This document shows, in pieces, positions 9,567-18,893 of a stretch of DNA of 64,000 nt. The stretch comes from Fuerstiella sp. (lineage in GTDB: Bacteria; Planctomycetota; Planctomycetia; Planctomycetales; Planctomycetaceae). The translations under genes and the position numbers were made by a program. Below the pieces are notes generated by a model. That model was not told the origin of the DNA and did no database searches. It saw only the letters and a program-made list of their open reading frames with translations. Each line of letters begins with the position of its first letter. Position 1 is the first letter of the stretch. The stretch is from NCBI GenBank assembly GCA_022447185.1, contig JAKVAY010000051.1, positions 1-64,000 on the forward strand. The letters run 5' to 3'.

Positions 9567-9760
9567 GATTGACTTTCTACAATGATTACACCGACCTTGC
9601 TTAGCTGTTGCAGCTGTCATCATGTTTGTGAGGTAACGGTCCGAGATCAATGGTCAGCAGACAGACAGTTGACACGTTTTGCAGACATCAGTGATTTTTT
9701 AGGACAGGCAATTGCCTGAGACAGTGAAAACAATAACAGCGTAGCCACTGACCGTACCGT

Positions 9761-10395
9761 TCACTCCGCACTTTCGATGATGTCGAGGAACACTGGCTCC
9801 GGCATTTTTATGAATACGTTGATCGCCTGCAGGCGGTACGGGTTAGTGGCAAATGTCTTCGCTGGGTATCGAATGTCGTCACACACCCAGTGCCGTGCGG
9901 TTTTTCAGTATCGGACAATGAGAGCTTCGGTTTCATCATTCCACTTGCCGCCGGGATAGGCGAAGTGCTTTGGACAAACCCCCAAACGACGCGCGAGAGT
10001 CGGATTGCATTCAACCAGTTCGTTGACGTAACGTTGCAGTCCGTCAGGGGCGTTGGTTCCTCTCATCAGAGCAGGACCGAAGAAGTGGACGCTGTGTGAG
10101 CCCCGATCTCCCAGCCCTGTTCGAGTCATTGTCCGAGATGATCCCGGTTCATCGACGGAAATGTCTGGTCGTCCGGCAGGTCACCGTTCGCCAGACGGGA
10201 GATCGTCCGGACCGTTCCGGTGAATCCGTATTCGGACATGACCGGTGCGGCGTTTTCAAAAATGTTCAGTCGGTTGTCATCGAAGTTCAGGTTGACGACC
10301 GGAGTCGACGGAAGATCCGCCGGACCGGGGTTCAATATGCTGCCGTTTTGATTCTCATGCGTCACACAGTATTCAGGCGGAGTGACGACCATCAC
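9761..10395 (-). pseudogene. Decayed polysaccharide deacetylase (NodB-like)
   Basis: Reading the minus strand gives the order of a NodB-type deacetylase: VVNLNFDDN (the catalytic Asp region), a Y-G-F-T-G-T strand, G-W-E-I-G then S-H-S-V-H (the metal-binding SHxxH-type motif) and FAYPGGKW. The frame is broken three times: a TGA at 10126-10128 where W is expected (G-Q-stop-L-E-Q-G-W), a frame change at the C-run 10101-10104 (plus strand), and a TGA at 9905-9907 where Y-G-F-K is expected. Family-like sequence continues after the last stop (K-T-A-R, later Y-P-A-K-T-F-A-T-N-P-Y-R-L) to TGA 9761-9763. Sequencing error is possible for one lesion, but three argue for real decay. Confidence 0.7.
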
Positions 10396-10692
10396 GCCGG
10401 ATCACAGTGGTCTGACACCGATTAATCTGTTGCGTTACGACCGGATCCGTCTCTCCCTGAGACAGGTTGACTGTCTGTCGACCGAAAAATCGGATTTTGT
10501 CGATTGGAGTTGGAATCCGGACCGTGTGGGCTGAGATGCTGCAGGAGGTCACGTAAACATCCGAATTTGCGGCAACAGTGAGCTCTCGGAACGGTCATCC
10601 GAGCTACGTTCGAGTTGCGTTTGCTCTGGTTTTTGGTCTACTATGGCAAGTGGTTTTGGGACAAATTTCGTACAACATTGAGATAGTGTTCA

Positions 10693-12114
10693 TTGTTCTC
10701 GATTCAGAGTAACTCAGTGCGACTGTGTGACGGTGTCACTCGCCGCGAGTTAATGCGCGTTGGTGGTCTAAGTACGCTTGGACTAACGATGGAGCATATG
10801 CTCGACGTGCGGTCAGCGCAGGCCGAACTTGCGGTCCGACACAGCGAGACATTTGGCCGTGCGAAGCGGTGTATTTTTCTCTACATGTGGGGCGGTCCGC
10901 CGCATCTCGACACATTCGATCCGAAACCCGAAGCTCCAGCCGACATTCGGGGTGAGTTTTCACCGATCGCGACCAATGTTCCCGGTGTTGACGTGTCGGA
11001 TCACCTGCCGTGGCTCGCGGAGCATGCCGACAAGTACGCAATTGTGCGGTCGGTGAATCATGCAGATTCCGATCACATTTCAGCCAGTCATGACCTGCTG
11101 ACCGGAAACGCCTATCCCCGAGTGTCCAATTTTATCACGGCGCGGCGCAGTGATCACCCTCATATTGGTGCCGTACTTGCAAAACTGAAGCCACAGGCTC
11201 GCGATCTGCCGCCGTATGTACAGTTGCCATGCCTGTTGAAGAGCAATTCAGGAAAAGTCATCACTGGTCAGTACGGTGGTTTTCTTGGTAAACGATATGA
11301 CCCGTTCATCATCGATGCTGTCCCGAACAAGGAACCGACGGAAGATCCGGAATTCACTCAATTCGCGCCCAGGTCAATGCAACTCGAAGAAGGGCTTACG
11401 TCCGTGCGTCTTGATGGTGTGCGTGATCTGGTGAAGACACTGGACAGCCGCGCTCGTGAACTGGACCAAAGTCTGGCAGCACGTGAACTGGACAGTTTGA
11501 GGCAGCAGGCATTTTCCCTTCTATGTTCTGAGCGGGTCCGGAACGCATTTGATCTGTCAGCGGAAGATGCTCAGCTGCGTGATCGTTACGGGCGGCATAC
11601 ATTTGGGCAGGAAGTCTTGTTTGCGCGTCGTCTGGTTGAGGTTGGTGTCCCACTTGTCACGGTGTACTGGCGTAACGGACCACCGAGGACGGATATTGGC
11701 TGGGACAATCACATCAACAATTTTCCGAACCTGAAAAACTGGCAGTTGCCACCGGTGGACCGAGCGTTTTCTGCATTGCTCGAGGATCTTTCCGAACGTG
11801 GCCTGCTGGACGAAACACTCGTTGTCTGGATGGGTGAATTCGGCCGCAGTCCAAGGATTGACTCCAGAGGTGGTCGCAATCACTGGCCGCAGGTCTTCTC
11901 GGTCGTGATGGCGGGCGGGGGCATTCGTGGCGGTCAGGTTTACGGTGCGAGTGACGAGATCGGAGCCTATCCCCAAGATCATCCGGTCTCACCGCATGAC
12001 ATCGGTGCGACAATCTTTCATTTGCTGGGTATTGACGCGAATCAGATGCTGCGGGATGGCTCCGGACGGCCGCATTATGTGTGCCACGGAGAACCATTGT
12101 TCGGGTTAGTTTAG
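10693..12114 (+). CDS. DUF1501 protein (alkaline-phosphatase-like fold)
   Basis: A 473-residue planctomycete DUF1501 protein. The start is most likely TTG 10693, giving M-F-S-I-Q-S followed by LCDGVTRRELMRVGG, the standard DUF1501 N-terminus with a Tat-like RR. The core shows F-L-Y-M-W-G-G-P-P-H-L-D-T-F-D-P-K, D-S-D-H-I-S-A-S-H-D near residue 130, and the late V-W-M-G-E-F-G-R-S-P then N-H-W-P. DUF1501 belongs to the alkaline phosphatase/sulfatase superfamily, but its activity is unknown. It usually sits with a DUF1549/DUF1553 gene; here the next gene, about 100 bp on, codes for WD40 repeats and no such partner is visible. Confidence 0.88.
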   Translation: MFSIQSNSVRLCDGVTRRELMRVGGLSTLGLTMEHMLDVRSAQAELAVRHSETFGRAKRCIFLYMWGGPPHLDTFDPKPEAPADIRGEFSPIATNVPGVDVSDHLPWLAEHADKYAIVRSVNHADSDHISASHDLLTGNAYPRVSNFITARRSDHPHIGAVLAKLKPQARDLPPYVQLPCLLKSNSGKVITGQYGGFLGKRYDPFIIDAVPNKEPTEDPEFTQFAPRSMQLEEGLTSVRLDGVRDLVKTLDSRARELDQSLAARELDSLRQQAFSLLCSERVRNAFDLSAEDAQLRDRYGRHTFGQEVLFARRLVEVGVPLVTVYWRNGPPRTDIGWDNHINNFPNLKNWQLPPVDRAFSALLEDLSERGLLDETLVVWMGEFGRSPRIDSRGGRNHWPQVFSVVMAGGGIRGGQVYGASDEIGAYPQDHPVSPHDIGATIFHLLGIDANQMLRDGSGRPHYVCHGEPLFGLV

Positions 12115-12212
12115 AGCTCACATGGACACTCCTGCTTCGGCTCATCTGAGCGAGGCAGCACGATGTCGGTTTCGAACAGGCTTGTGTGTGTTCACTTTTG
12201 GCGAATACGGCG

Positions 12213-13142
12213 ATGAGCGAAATTCAACCAGCAGGTGATCTCAGAGGACATACGAACTGGGTCTATGACGCCGCGTTCTCACCGGACGGCAAAACACTGG
12301 CTACCGGTGGCTGGGACCACACCGTGAGATTGTGGGATATGGCGGGGCGCCGACAACTCGCAGTGCTTCGGGGACACCAAACAGAAGTCTACGGTGTTGC
12401 GTTCTCGCCGGATGGCTCCAGGCTGGCTTCCTGCAGTGCCAACAACAACAGCGTCGTTCGGCTGTGGCACGTTCGGGACAGAAAGCAACTGGCCGTCTTT
12501 TCCGGACATTCCAATGTTGTTCATGATGTTACTTTTTCGCCCGACGGGGCTCAGCTTGCTTCGTGTGGTTACGACAAAACTGTTCGAGTGTGGGATGTTG
12601 AAGCCGGAACCGAGAAGTTTGTTTTGCCGGGGCACTCGCGAGTGGTGTACTCCGTTGCATACTCGGCTGATGGGAACCAACTTGGCGCGGCTGCCGCCGA
12701 TACGGCGGTTCGGACGTGGGATCCTGCCGGACAACTTCAGGTCGAGTGCAAACCGGTGATGACGTGGGCCCACAAGCTTGCATTTTCTCCCGACCTTTCC
12801 CTCGTAGCCGCTGGTTACGGTTTCCGCGAACCCGATCAACGCCGACCTGCCGGTGTGATCAAAGTCTGGAGAATTGCCGATGGCGAAGAGATCCACACGT
12901 TTCACGGGCATCGGAACTGGGTCTACTCAGTCGCCTTTTCACCAGACGGAACAAAAGTGGTCTCTGGTGGTTGGGACGGAACCCTGAAGCTCTGGGATCT
13001 GGACAGTGGAAAGCAGCTGGCAACAATGGTCGGTCATCAGGACATCGTGCAGGCATTGGCGTTTGCCCCCGATGGCCAAACGCTTGCATCAGCCGGTCAT
13101 GACCAGCGAATTTATCTGTGGAATCTTAGCCGTGTGGTTTGA
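12213..13142 (+). CDS. Seven-repeat WD40 beta-propeller protein
   Basis: A 309-residue protein made almost entirely of seven WD40 repeats, each with a G-H...V-x-x-x-A-F-S-P-D-G...W-D core; the fourth and fifth are the most degenerate. Seven repeats make one complete propeller, a scaffold for protein contacts without enzymatic activity. ATG 12213 is preferred over an in-frame GTG at 12186. No signal peptide is evident, which is odd beside an exported DUF1501 protein; a GTG start would not give a convincing one either. The small gap suggests co-transcription with the DUF1501 gene, so it may replace the WD40 part of larger cytochrome-type partners. Confidence 0.85.
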   Translation: MSEIQPAGDLRGHTNWVYDAAFSPDGKTLATGGWDHTVRLWDMAGRRQLAVLRGHQTEVYGVAFSPDGSRLASCSANNNSVVRLWHVRDRKQLAVFSGHSNVVHDVTFSPDGAQLASCGYDKTVRVWDVEAGTEKFVLPGHSRVVYSVAYSADGNQLGAAAADTAVRTWDPAGQLQVECKPVMTWAHKLAFSPDLSLVAAGYGFREPDQRRPAGVIKVWRIADGEEIHTFHGHRNWVYSVAFSPDGTKVVSGGWDGTLKLWDLDSGKQLATMVGHQDIVQALAFAPDGQTLASAGHDQRIYLWNLSRVV

Positions 13143-13595
13143 GGGAACCTGCTGAGGTTTTTCCTGAAGCTGTCGGTCTCAGCACGGCTGGCAGTCTGTC
13201 TTTGATGACTGCCATATCCCACAGGCAATCGAGCATAGCGACGCAGAGCTGGCAGCGACAGGTGCTGGTACGTCGGCATGCACCGGCACACCTGAAGTGT
13301 TTGGCCTGTTATCAAAACGGTCGTGTTGTGCCAAACCTCCGTGCAGTAACGCCAAACACTGTCAATCTGGCGCGACCGCCGCCTGACGGTGTCACGGCCG
13401 CACTCGATTCAAGCTGCGCAGAGATACTTCATCCCATAACAAACAGCCCTGTGGAACGTGCCTGCAGTACAAGACACCGAGCTACCAGGGTCTGGTGTGG
13501 AATTAAATTTGACACGCACACCTTGCTTCCGTGGTAAGTCAAATTCCCCGGTCGCACCGGCTTATCATCATCCCGAACGATTCCGATTTCCTGAC
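13143..13595. other. Intergenic region between convergent genes
   Basis: About 450 bp between the WD40 gene and the SMP-30-like gene, which point at each other. An open frame at 13139-13537 has no recognisable composition or start signal and I do not accept it. No clear intrinsic terminator was found despite the convergent arrangement. Confidence 0.4.
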
Positions 13596-14723
13596 CTATG
13601 TAATATGGGCGCCTCGGGTTTCCACGTAGACAGCGTAGAGTGATGAACTTCCGGTCATGAACAGACGATTGCGTTTGGTTCCTCCGAAGCAAACATTGGA
13701 ACAGATCTCAGGAAGAAGAATCTGACCGATACGCTGGCCGCCCTCAGGTTCGAATATGTGCACACCGTCGTAGCCGTTGCCAACCCACCCGGCACTTGCC
13801 CAGACATTGCCATCTTCATCAGCCCGAATACCGTCGGCGAATCCGCCCTTCATTTCGCCGTCCATATCAAGCATCATCGAAGCAAACTCGCGGCCATTGG
13901 ACAGTTTGTTGTCGTTTTCAACCACGTCCCAGACTTTGATGTTATGCGGAGCGTCCTTGTAGTGAGATGCTCCGGTTTCAGCGACATACAGTTTTTTATA
14001 ATCGGGTGAGAAGCACAGTCCGTTGGGTTTGAAGATATCATCAGCGACCTGGAACACCCTGCCGGTTTTCGAATCAATTCGATAGATCGCTTCCTTCTGA
14101 TAGGGCTGTGGCGATCCCGTACTGGCGCGTCGCCCTTCGTAATTCATCAGGCCGCCGTATCCGGGATCAGTGAACCAGATGTCACCGTTCGGATGGACCG
14201 CGCCGTCATTCGGGCCGTTGAACGACTTGCCGTTGTACGTGTCCGCCAGCACCGTTCGTGAGCCGTCGTATTCGTAGCGCACCACGCTGCGCGTCAGGTG
14301 CTCGAACGAAATCTGTCGGCCCCGGAAGTCAAACGTATTTCCGTTGCTGTTGTTCGATGGATGACGCATGATTGAGACGTGGCCATCGTCTTCAATCCAG
14401 CGGTACTGCACGTTATTGGGAATGTCGCTCCAAACCAGATAGCGACCGGAACCGTTCCAGGCCGGTCCCTCGGCCCACAGCATTTTCTTGCTGTGAAACA
14501 GACGCAGGATTGGTGAATTTCCGAGCTTGTATCCGGCAAATCGTTCATCGAGCACCACTACATCCGGTTCTGGATATCGTACCGGTGCAGCGTTCGGTCC
14601 ATATTCCCTGCCCAGTGCAACCGATGCAGCAGTAGCAACCGTCGCTGTTAGAAATGAACGGCGCCCGAGTTCAGTGTTCGAGAGATGGCCGGTTGGCTGC
14701 TCGTCCGGTGCGAAGTAATTCAT
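13596..14723 (-). CDS. Exported SMP-30/gluconolactonase-like protein
   Basis: A 375-residue protein with a Tat signal (RRSFLTATVATAASVALG near residue 25) followed by a six-bladed SMP-30/gluconolactonase/LRE-like propeller. Family marks include LWAEGPAW (the metal-binding Glu), SDIPNN, a PNDGAVHPNGDIWFTDPGYG block with the conserved Asn and Asp, KPNGLCFSPD, and F-A-D-G-I-R-A-D-E-D-G-N-V-W-A-S. Members hydrolyse sugar lactones to aldonic acids. ATG 14723 has GAGAGGAA just upstream; the open frame extending to 14984 is not needed. Its aldonic-acid products could feed the dehydratase encoded at 25261. Confidence 0.85.
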   Translation of the reverse strand: MNYFAPDEQPTGHLSNTELGRRSFLTATVATAASVALGREYGPNAAPVRYPEPDVVVLDERFAGYKLGNSPILRLFHSKKMLWAEGPAWNGSGRYLVWSDIPNNVQYRWIEDDGHVSIMRHPSNNSNGNTFDFRGRQISFEHLTRSVVRYEYDGSRTVLADTYNGKSFNGPNDGAVHPNGDIWFTDPGYGGLMNYEGRRASTGSPQPYQKEAIYRIDSKTGRVFQVADDIFKPNGLCFSPDYKKLYVAETGASHYKDAPHNIKVWDVVENDNKLSNGREFASMMLDMDGEMKGGFADGIRADEDGNVWASAGWVGNGYDGVHIFEPEGGQRIGQILLPEICSNVCFGGTKRNRLFMTGSSSLYAVYVETRGAHIT

Positions 14724-14980
14724 GCTGTTCCTCTCAAAGCGAAGCAAGTTGAATTGGTGACTCAAATATATGGTTGGACATTGCCACAAAGTAGGCGAGT
14801 GAAATCGTGAATGCAATCGTTGGTTTGTCAGTCGAGTGATAGTCTTTGATTCGGGTCGTCGCGGGCGCAGGGAAAAATTGCAGGTGGATCCGCCAGCAGT
14901 AAGGCCGTGATTCCGCGGTCGAATCATGTTGCCCCGGAGAACGCACCTGATCTGAGCTGGAGACCCTGTCGGCGGGACCA

Positions 14981-17317
14981 TCATTCGAGCTGTTGTTTTT
15001 GCTGTCGTGTTCTGCCGTAATAGTAGAAAAATCGCGGCATCGAGCGACTCATCATTCCCATACTTTTGAAGTGGCGGCCCTCGCCATGTTGTTCGAGATC
15101 GGCGCAGGACCGTGCGTACACTTTCAGCGTGTCGTCGATGATCTGACTGTACCGTTCGTCGTTGCGACCGAGATATTGCGCGTAAACCATTCCCGGAAGT
15201 ATCATTGGGATGGTGCGTCCATCATTGTAGGAGTCCCAGAAACGGTCCCATTGCTTGTAGCGTATGTTTCTGACCTCCGGGTTCCACATCTCATCAGAAA
15301 GCCAGTGGCTGCATCTGACGAGCGCGCGCTCAACGTCGGGGTCGCCCGTTTTTTCATGGTAGCGCATCAGTGCTTCAGTCAGCACACCGACCATGAAGGG
15401 CGACCCTCCTGTGGGGAAGTCACTATGTGGCAGTGAACGCGGCCAGTGCCCCCGTTCTTCGTCCTGCGACGCGATCACACCCGCGATGAGTGCCCGAATC
15501 GTGTCGGTGTATTCAGGATCCCCGGTCACGTCTTCAAGAAACATCAGCGATACCAGTGTCCAGCCAAGGTGTCGTTCGGTGGTGGGTATGACATCTGGTT
15601 TTGCAGAGAGCTGAGGGCTCATCTCCCGGGCAAACTCAATAAGTGGCATACCCATTTCACGTGCCACTTCGAGGCTCCGTCGATCGCCGGTCAGCAGGTA
15701 CTCCAGCAACATGCCTTCGACCCATTGGTGATCTGTGCCGTAACTGCTGCCCTCAACGTGATGATCGGTGTGACGGATCGATTTGCCCGCCATGTCACCG
15801 AAGTGCAGAGTATCAACGTCCCGAAAATGCTTTGCGAACGTCACGCCTTCCTCAAAGAACCGGACATTTCCGGTTCGGAGAAAATGAAAAAGCATCGCAT
15901 AAGAAATCCCGAACTCATTGTTACGGCGGAATGCACTTTCCTCCGAATTGCGCCCGTCGCCATAGTCCCAAAAACCAAATTCATTGACCAGGAATTTGCG
16001 TTGCTGCAGATAACGCATGTGACCGGTTACGTGGCTGTGATAGGTTCCCTGCGGCAACTGAAAATCACCCAGATGATATTTGCCAAGGACCCCGGAATCA
16101 CGGTAGCAATTCGGCCCCGCAAAGGCGTGCAGATCATTCAGTCCCAGTTCCGCAGCCGACCAGTTCGGGGATGCTGAGGGGGCAACCCTGATGGTAAATT
16201 CACTGCATGCGGCGCGACCAACTCGATAGAGCGGTGGACCGTCCTCAGCTTCGGGTGGATAAAACCACAGTTGAGCGCGATCCGAATTTACTGTCAGCTG
16301 AGACGGATACCGCTGCCAGAAATCATGGATCGCCAGTCCCAGGCATTTCGAGTTGCCGCTTAGTCGCAGACCGCCATGATAACGTGCCTGCACCGTTTGA
16401 CCGTCAGATCCGCCGCCGTCAAAGACCGCTGTTTCCGGACCAGTCTGACGAACGCTGACATGTCGGTCGGCGTGGTTGGCTGTGCCTGGCAGTGCAGTTT
16501 CCATTTCACCCAGCTGGACATCACAGAAACCTCCGGCCAGACCAAGCTGAACACCAAATCCATGAAGTCCACCGACCTGATGATTGATAGCGGTATAGCT
16601 GGTTGAAACCTGTCCGTTAGAGAACACAGAAATTCGTGAAACAAAGGTGAACGATCTCTGTTCGCTGGTGGTGAGCGTTCCCTGACTGCGAACCACCGTT
16701 CGCAAGGGGCCCCGCTCTTCGATTCGAACATCCTCAAGCCGGACTCCAGCCGGGTCGACAGGATCTCCCAATAACAGCAACTTCGATCCACCGTGAAGAA
16801 ACTGGATGCATCGATTCGTATTCCGAAGCGAAACCGATTCGGGCAGACCGAGCCGGTTTGTTGTGACGGAAAAATCGGGATAGTTGACTCGGAATCCATC
16901 ATCCAGCCGGTGGGTTTCGGGAATCTTCGTCTGTCTGGGTGAGCGGGACCTGACCAGTTGAAACTCAAATCCGCCTCCTGCAGTCAATTCCGGAACAACA
17001 ACGGTTACCAGGCCCCACTTCACTGATCCGTCATCCCATCGGGTCAGGACATCGAATTGACATTCCGTAGTATCGCCGGAAGGGGTCTGAACGAAAGGAG
17101 CCGGTATGTGACGGAGCCGGCTTCTGGGAAATGGCAGCCCCGAGGATACGGGGACATTGGATCGATTCAGTCCACGGGTTTCACGAATGGTCAGCGTAGC
17201 AAGTGACTCATCACGTTCGGCGGCCGGCAAAGTGGTCCAGGAACCAGGGATCAGCCCGGCCACAAGACATAACTCAATGGCAATTGCGACCGCGGGCTGA
17301 CGAATTCGGTGTTTCAC
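14981..17317 (-). CDS. Secreted exo-rhamnogalacturonan-lyase-like protein (PcRGLX/YetA type, PL26-like)
   Basis: A 778-residue secreted protein. The N-terminal part has the layout of the RIFT-barrel domain of PcRGLX/YetA proteins: NVPVSSGLPFPRSRL, then F-D-V-L-T-R-W-D-D-G-S-V-K-W-G. The second half is an alpha/alpha-barrel-like region rich in aromatic and His residues (R-H-T-D-H-H-V-E-G-S-S, then D-H-Q-W-V-E-G). Family members of PL26 cleave rhamnogalacturonan from the ends. I choose GTG 17317, with GAGGG six bases upstream, because it starts right before a good signal peptide (a hydrophobic run ending L-P-A-A-E); an in-frame start at 17389 is the alternative. The specific substrate is inferred from family only. 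Confidence 0.7.
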   Translation of the reverse strand: MKHRIRQPAVAIAIELCLVAGLIPGSWTTLPAAERDESLATLTIRETRGLNRSNVPVSSGLPFPRSRLRHIPAPFVQTPSGDTTECQFDVLTRWDDGSVKWGLVTVVVPELTAGGGFEFQLVRSRSPRQTKIPETHRLDDGFRVNYPDFSVTTNRLGLPESVSLRNTNRCIQFLHGGSKLLLLGDPVDPAGVRLEDVRIEERGPLRTVVRSQGTLTTSEQRSFTFVSRISVFSNGQVSTSYTAINHQVGGLHGFGVQLGLAGGFCDVQLGEMETALPGTANHADRHVSVRQTGPETAVFDGGGSDGQTVQARYHGGLRLSGNSKCLGLAIHDFWQRYPSQLTVNSDRAQLWFYPPEAEDGPPLYRVGRAACSEFTIRVAPSASPNWSAAELGLNDLHAFAGPNCYRDSGVLGKYHLGDFQLPQGTYHSHVTGHMRYLQQRKFLVNEFGFWDYGDGRNSEESAFRRNNEFGISYAMLFHFLRTGNVRFFEEGVTFAKHFRDVDTLHFGDMAGKSIRHTDHHVEGSSYGTDHQWVEGMLLEYLLTGDRRSLEVAREMGMPLIEFAREMSPQLSAKPDVIPTTERHLGWTLVSLMFLEDVTGDPEYTDTIRALIAGVIASQDEERGHWPRSLPHSDFPTGGSPFMVGVLTEALMRYHEKTGDPDVERALVRCSHWLSDEMWNPEVRNIRYKQWDRFWDSYNDGRTIPMILPGMVYAQYLGRNDERYSQIIDDTLKVYARSCADLEQHGEGRHFKSMGMMSRSMPRFFYYYGRTRQQKQQLE

Positions 17318-17464
17318 GGTGCCCTCAATGATCCAGTCAAAGATTCTCGTCACCCGGATGTCCCGCACTTTGTACGTGATTGCTCGCACGCAAAGTTCAC
17401 ACAGTCACTGAAGCATGGACCGATCGCGTGAGTCAAAAGCGGAAACGACACAGCGAACAGTACG

Positions 17465-18556
17465 TTATTTGCGGTAACGGCGTAGATGATGTTTGTGATA
17501 GTGATCCAGCATGGCATCACCGAAGTCGTTGTCGAAGTCACGATAAACACAATGAACATGATTGGCATCGTCCTGTGTGTTGTCGTACTCAATCAGGAAC
17601 GTTGGGCCCTGAATGAGATAGTGATGTGGCTTCCCAGGTTCCAGACTGCCGCCCCAGATGAAGTGAATGTTTTCCACTCCGGCGCGATCAATACGGGCCA
17701 GATCCTGATCCGCCAGAGACCTGCGGATACGACCAATGTGTTCGCGCACGAGTTTCATCAGGATTTGACGCTGCGGCTTCGTCATGTCCGACGCAGCAAC
17801 ACCGTGCGGATCTGCTCGGCGAATCCTGCGCAGATTGCCGGTTGTCAAACCACCTACAGTCTCGGTCAGAAAATCGGGTATTTCTGCAAAGCCACTCGTG
17901 CGCTGTTTCGCATCGAACGATTTCGCCAGAGCACGACCCAGTTCCGTTTCGTTTTTCAGTACCTGAAGTCCCTGACGCGGGCCATCCGGAACAATGGCAG
18001 GAATCACACCGAAGAACGATGGAGTGACTGAGATCCAGCGTCCCTCGACAACCGTGACGTTCAGTGACAGGTGAAATCCTTCAACGCGGAATCCCCACGT
18101 TCCCTTTGGCGACGGACTTCCGAAAATCGTGAAGTAGTACTGATCCGAATCGCGGTACTGATTGGGCATATCATCGTTATCACGCAGATAGTCTCCCAGA
18201 CTCATGATGGTGAATGCCTTTTGGCTTCCGACATGACTGAGTGTGACATTCATTAACGCGTAACCGAGTTGCCGCTGTCCGTCGTTGAGTTGCTTCAACG
18301 GGACGCCGCGGCGAGGAATCGGAAAGAAATGGAAATTACCTCGTTCGGTATCCTGAAACAGGTACTTTGCCTTCATGCCCGGATCGAGCGCATCGATAAA
18401 CCGTTGCGCAGCGACTGCGAGTTCCTGAGCTGTTTCCGGAGACTCAGTGGCACCGGACGGCGGTTCTGTCGGTTCTTCTGCATGAGCCATCAGGAGTAGT
18501 CCGGCAAAACCAATGACCAGGATGTGCGGACAAAAATAATTAAACTTCGACTTCAT
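17465..18556 (-). CDS. DUF3500 secreted protein
   Basis: A 363-residue protein with a signal peptide (hydrophobic stretch at residues 9-24, then A-H-A-E-E). The remainder has the DUF3500 signature order: ERGNFHFFPIPRRGVPL, Q-R-Q-L-G-Y-A-L, L-S-H-V-G, a YYFTIFGSPS...WGFRVEGFHLSLN block, T-P-S-F-F-G-V-I-P-A, and a C-terminal HYLIQGPTFLIEYDNTQDD-ANHVHCVYRDF. The many conserved His, Trp and Asp residues suggest an enzyme or metal site, but the function is unknown. It lies about 150 bp upstream of the rhamnogalacturonan-lyase-like gene on the same strand. Confidence 0.85.
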   Translation of the reverse strand: MKSKFNYFCPHILVIGFAGLLLMAHAEEPTEPPSGATESPETAQELAVAAQRFIDALDPGMKAKYLFQDTERGNFHFFPIPRRGVPLKQLNDGQRQLGYALMNVTLSHVGSQKAFTIMSLGDYLRDNDDMPNQYRDSDQYYFTIFGSPSPKGTWGFRVEGFHLSLNVTVVEGRWISVTPSFFGVIPAIVPDGPRQGLQVLKNETELGRALAKSFDAKQRTSGFAEIPDFLTETVGGLTTGNLRRIRRADPHGVAASDMTKPQRQILMKLVREHIGRIRRSLADQDLARIDRAGVENIHFIWGGSLEPGKPHHYLIQGPTFLIEYDNTQDDANHVHCVYRDFDNDFGDAMLDHYHKHHLRRYRK

Positions 18557-18893
18557 GGTGACCTCTTCTGCAGTGTGTTGTCTTGATGCGTGGTGTCATT
18601 GCTCGCGAACAGGTTAGTCTGTGATCCGGGTTCCGGGCGAACGGGAACACACCACGACATTTTGCGGACGCCTGAATTGATGAATTGAAAGGTCGGTGAA
18701 GTCCGACCTTTGTCTGTTTCTGCAACGCCCGGTGTACGCATGGTAAACGAGGTGCCTGCAGAGAAGAAAGCAATTAAAGCGTCAAGGACTCTTGAATGAA
18801 TCGAGTCACGCAGTCCCGGGTTTTGAGTGGTCCACATTGGATCATCTGCGACTTGTTCAGCTCCCCTGAGCAGATGCCCGGGAACAGACAACG
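18557..18893. other. Intergenic region with one hairpin
   Basis: About 340 bp between two minus-strand genes. The only structure I can support is the hairpin listed separately at 18688-18711. The open frames across it look like chance. Confidence 0.4.
18688..18711 (-). terminator. Intrinsic-terminator-like hairpin
   Basis: AAAGGTCGG (18688-18696) pairs perfectly with CCGACCTTT (18703-18711) around a six-base loop. The A/T ends of the stem suit a bidirectional terminator. It lies about 180 bp beyond the stop of the Tat protein gene at 18894, so it more likely ends that transcript than the next gene's. The T-tract after the stem is short, so termination strength is uncertain. Confidence 0.5.

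Noticed and set aside
13139-13537. Open frame of 132 codons after the WD40 gene
   Set aside because: It overlaps the WD40 stop, has no ribosome-binding site and its composition is not protein-like.
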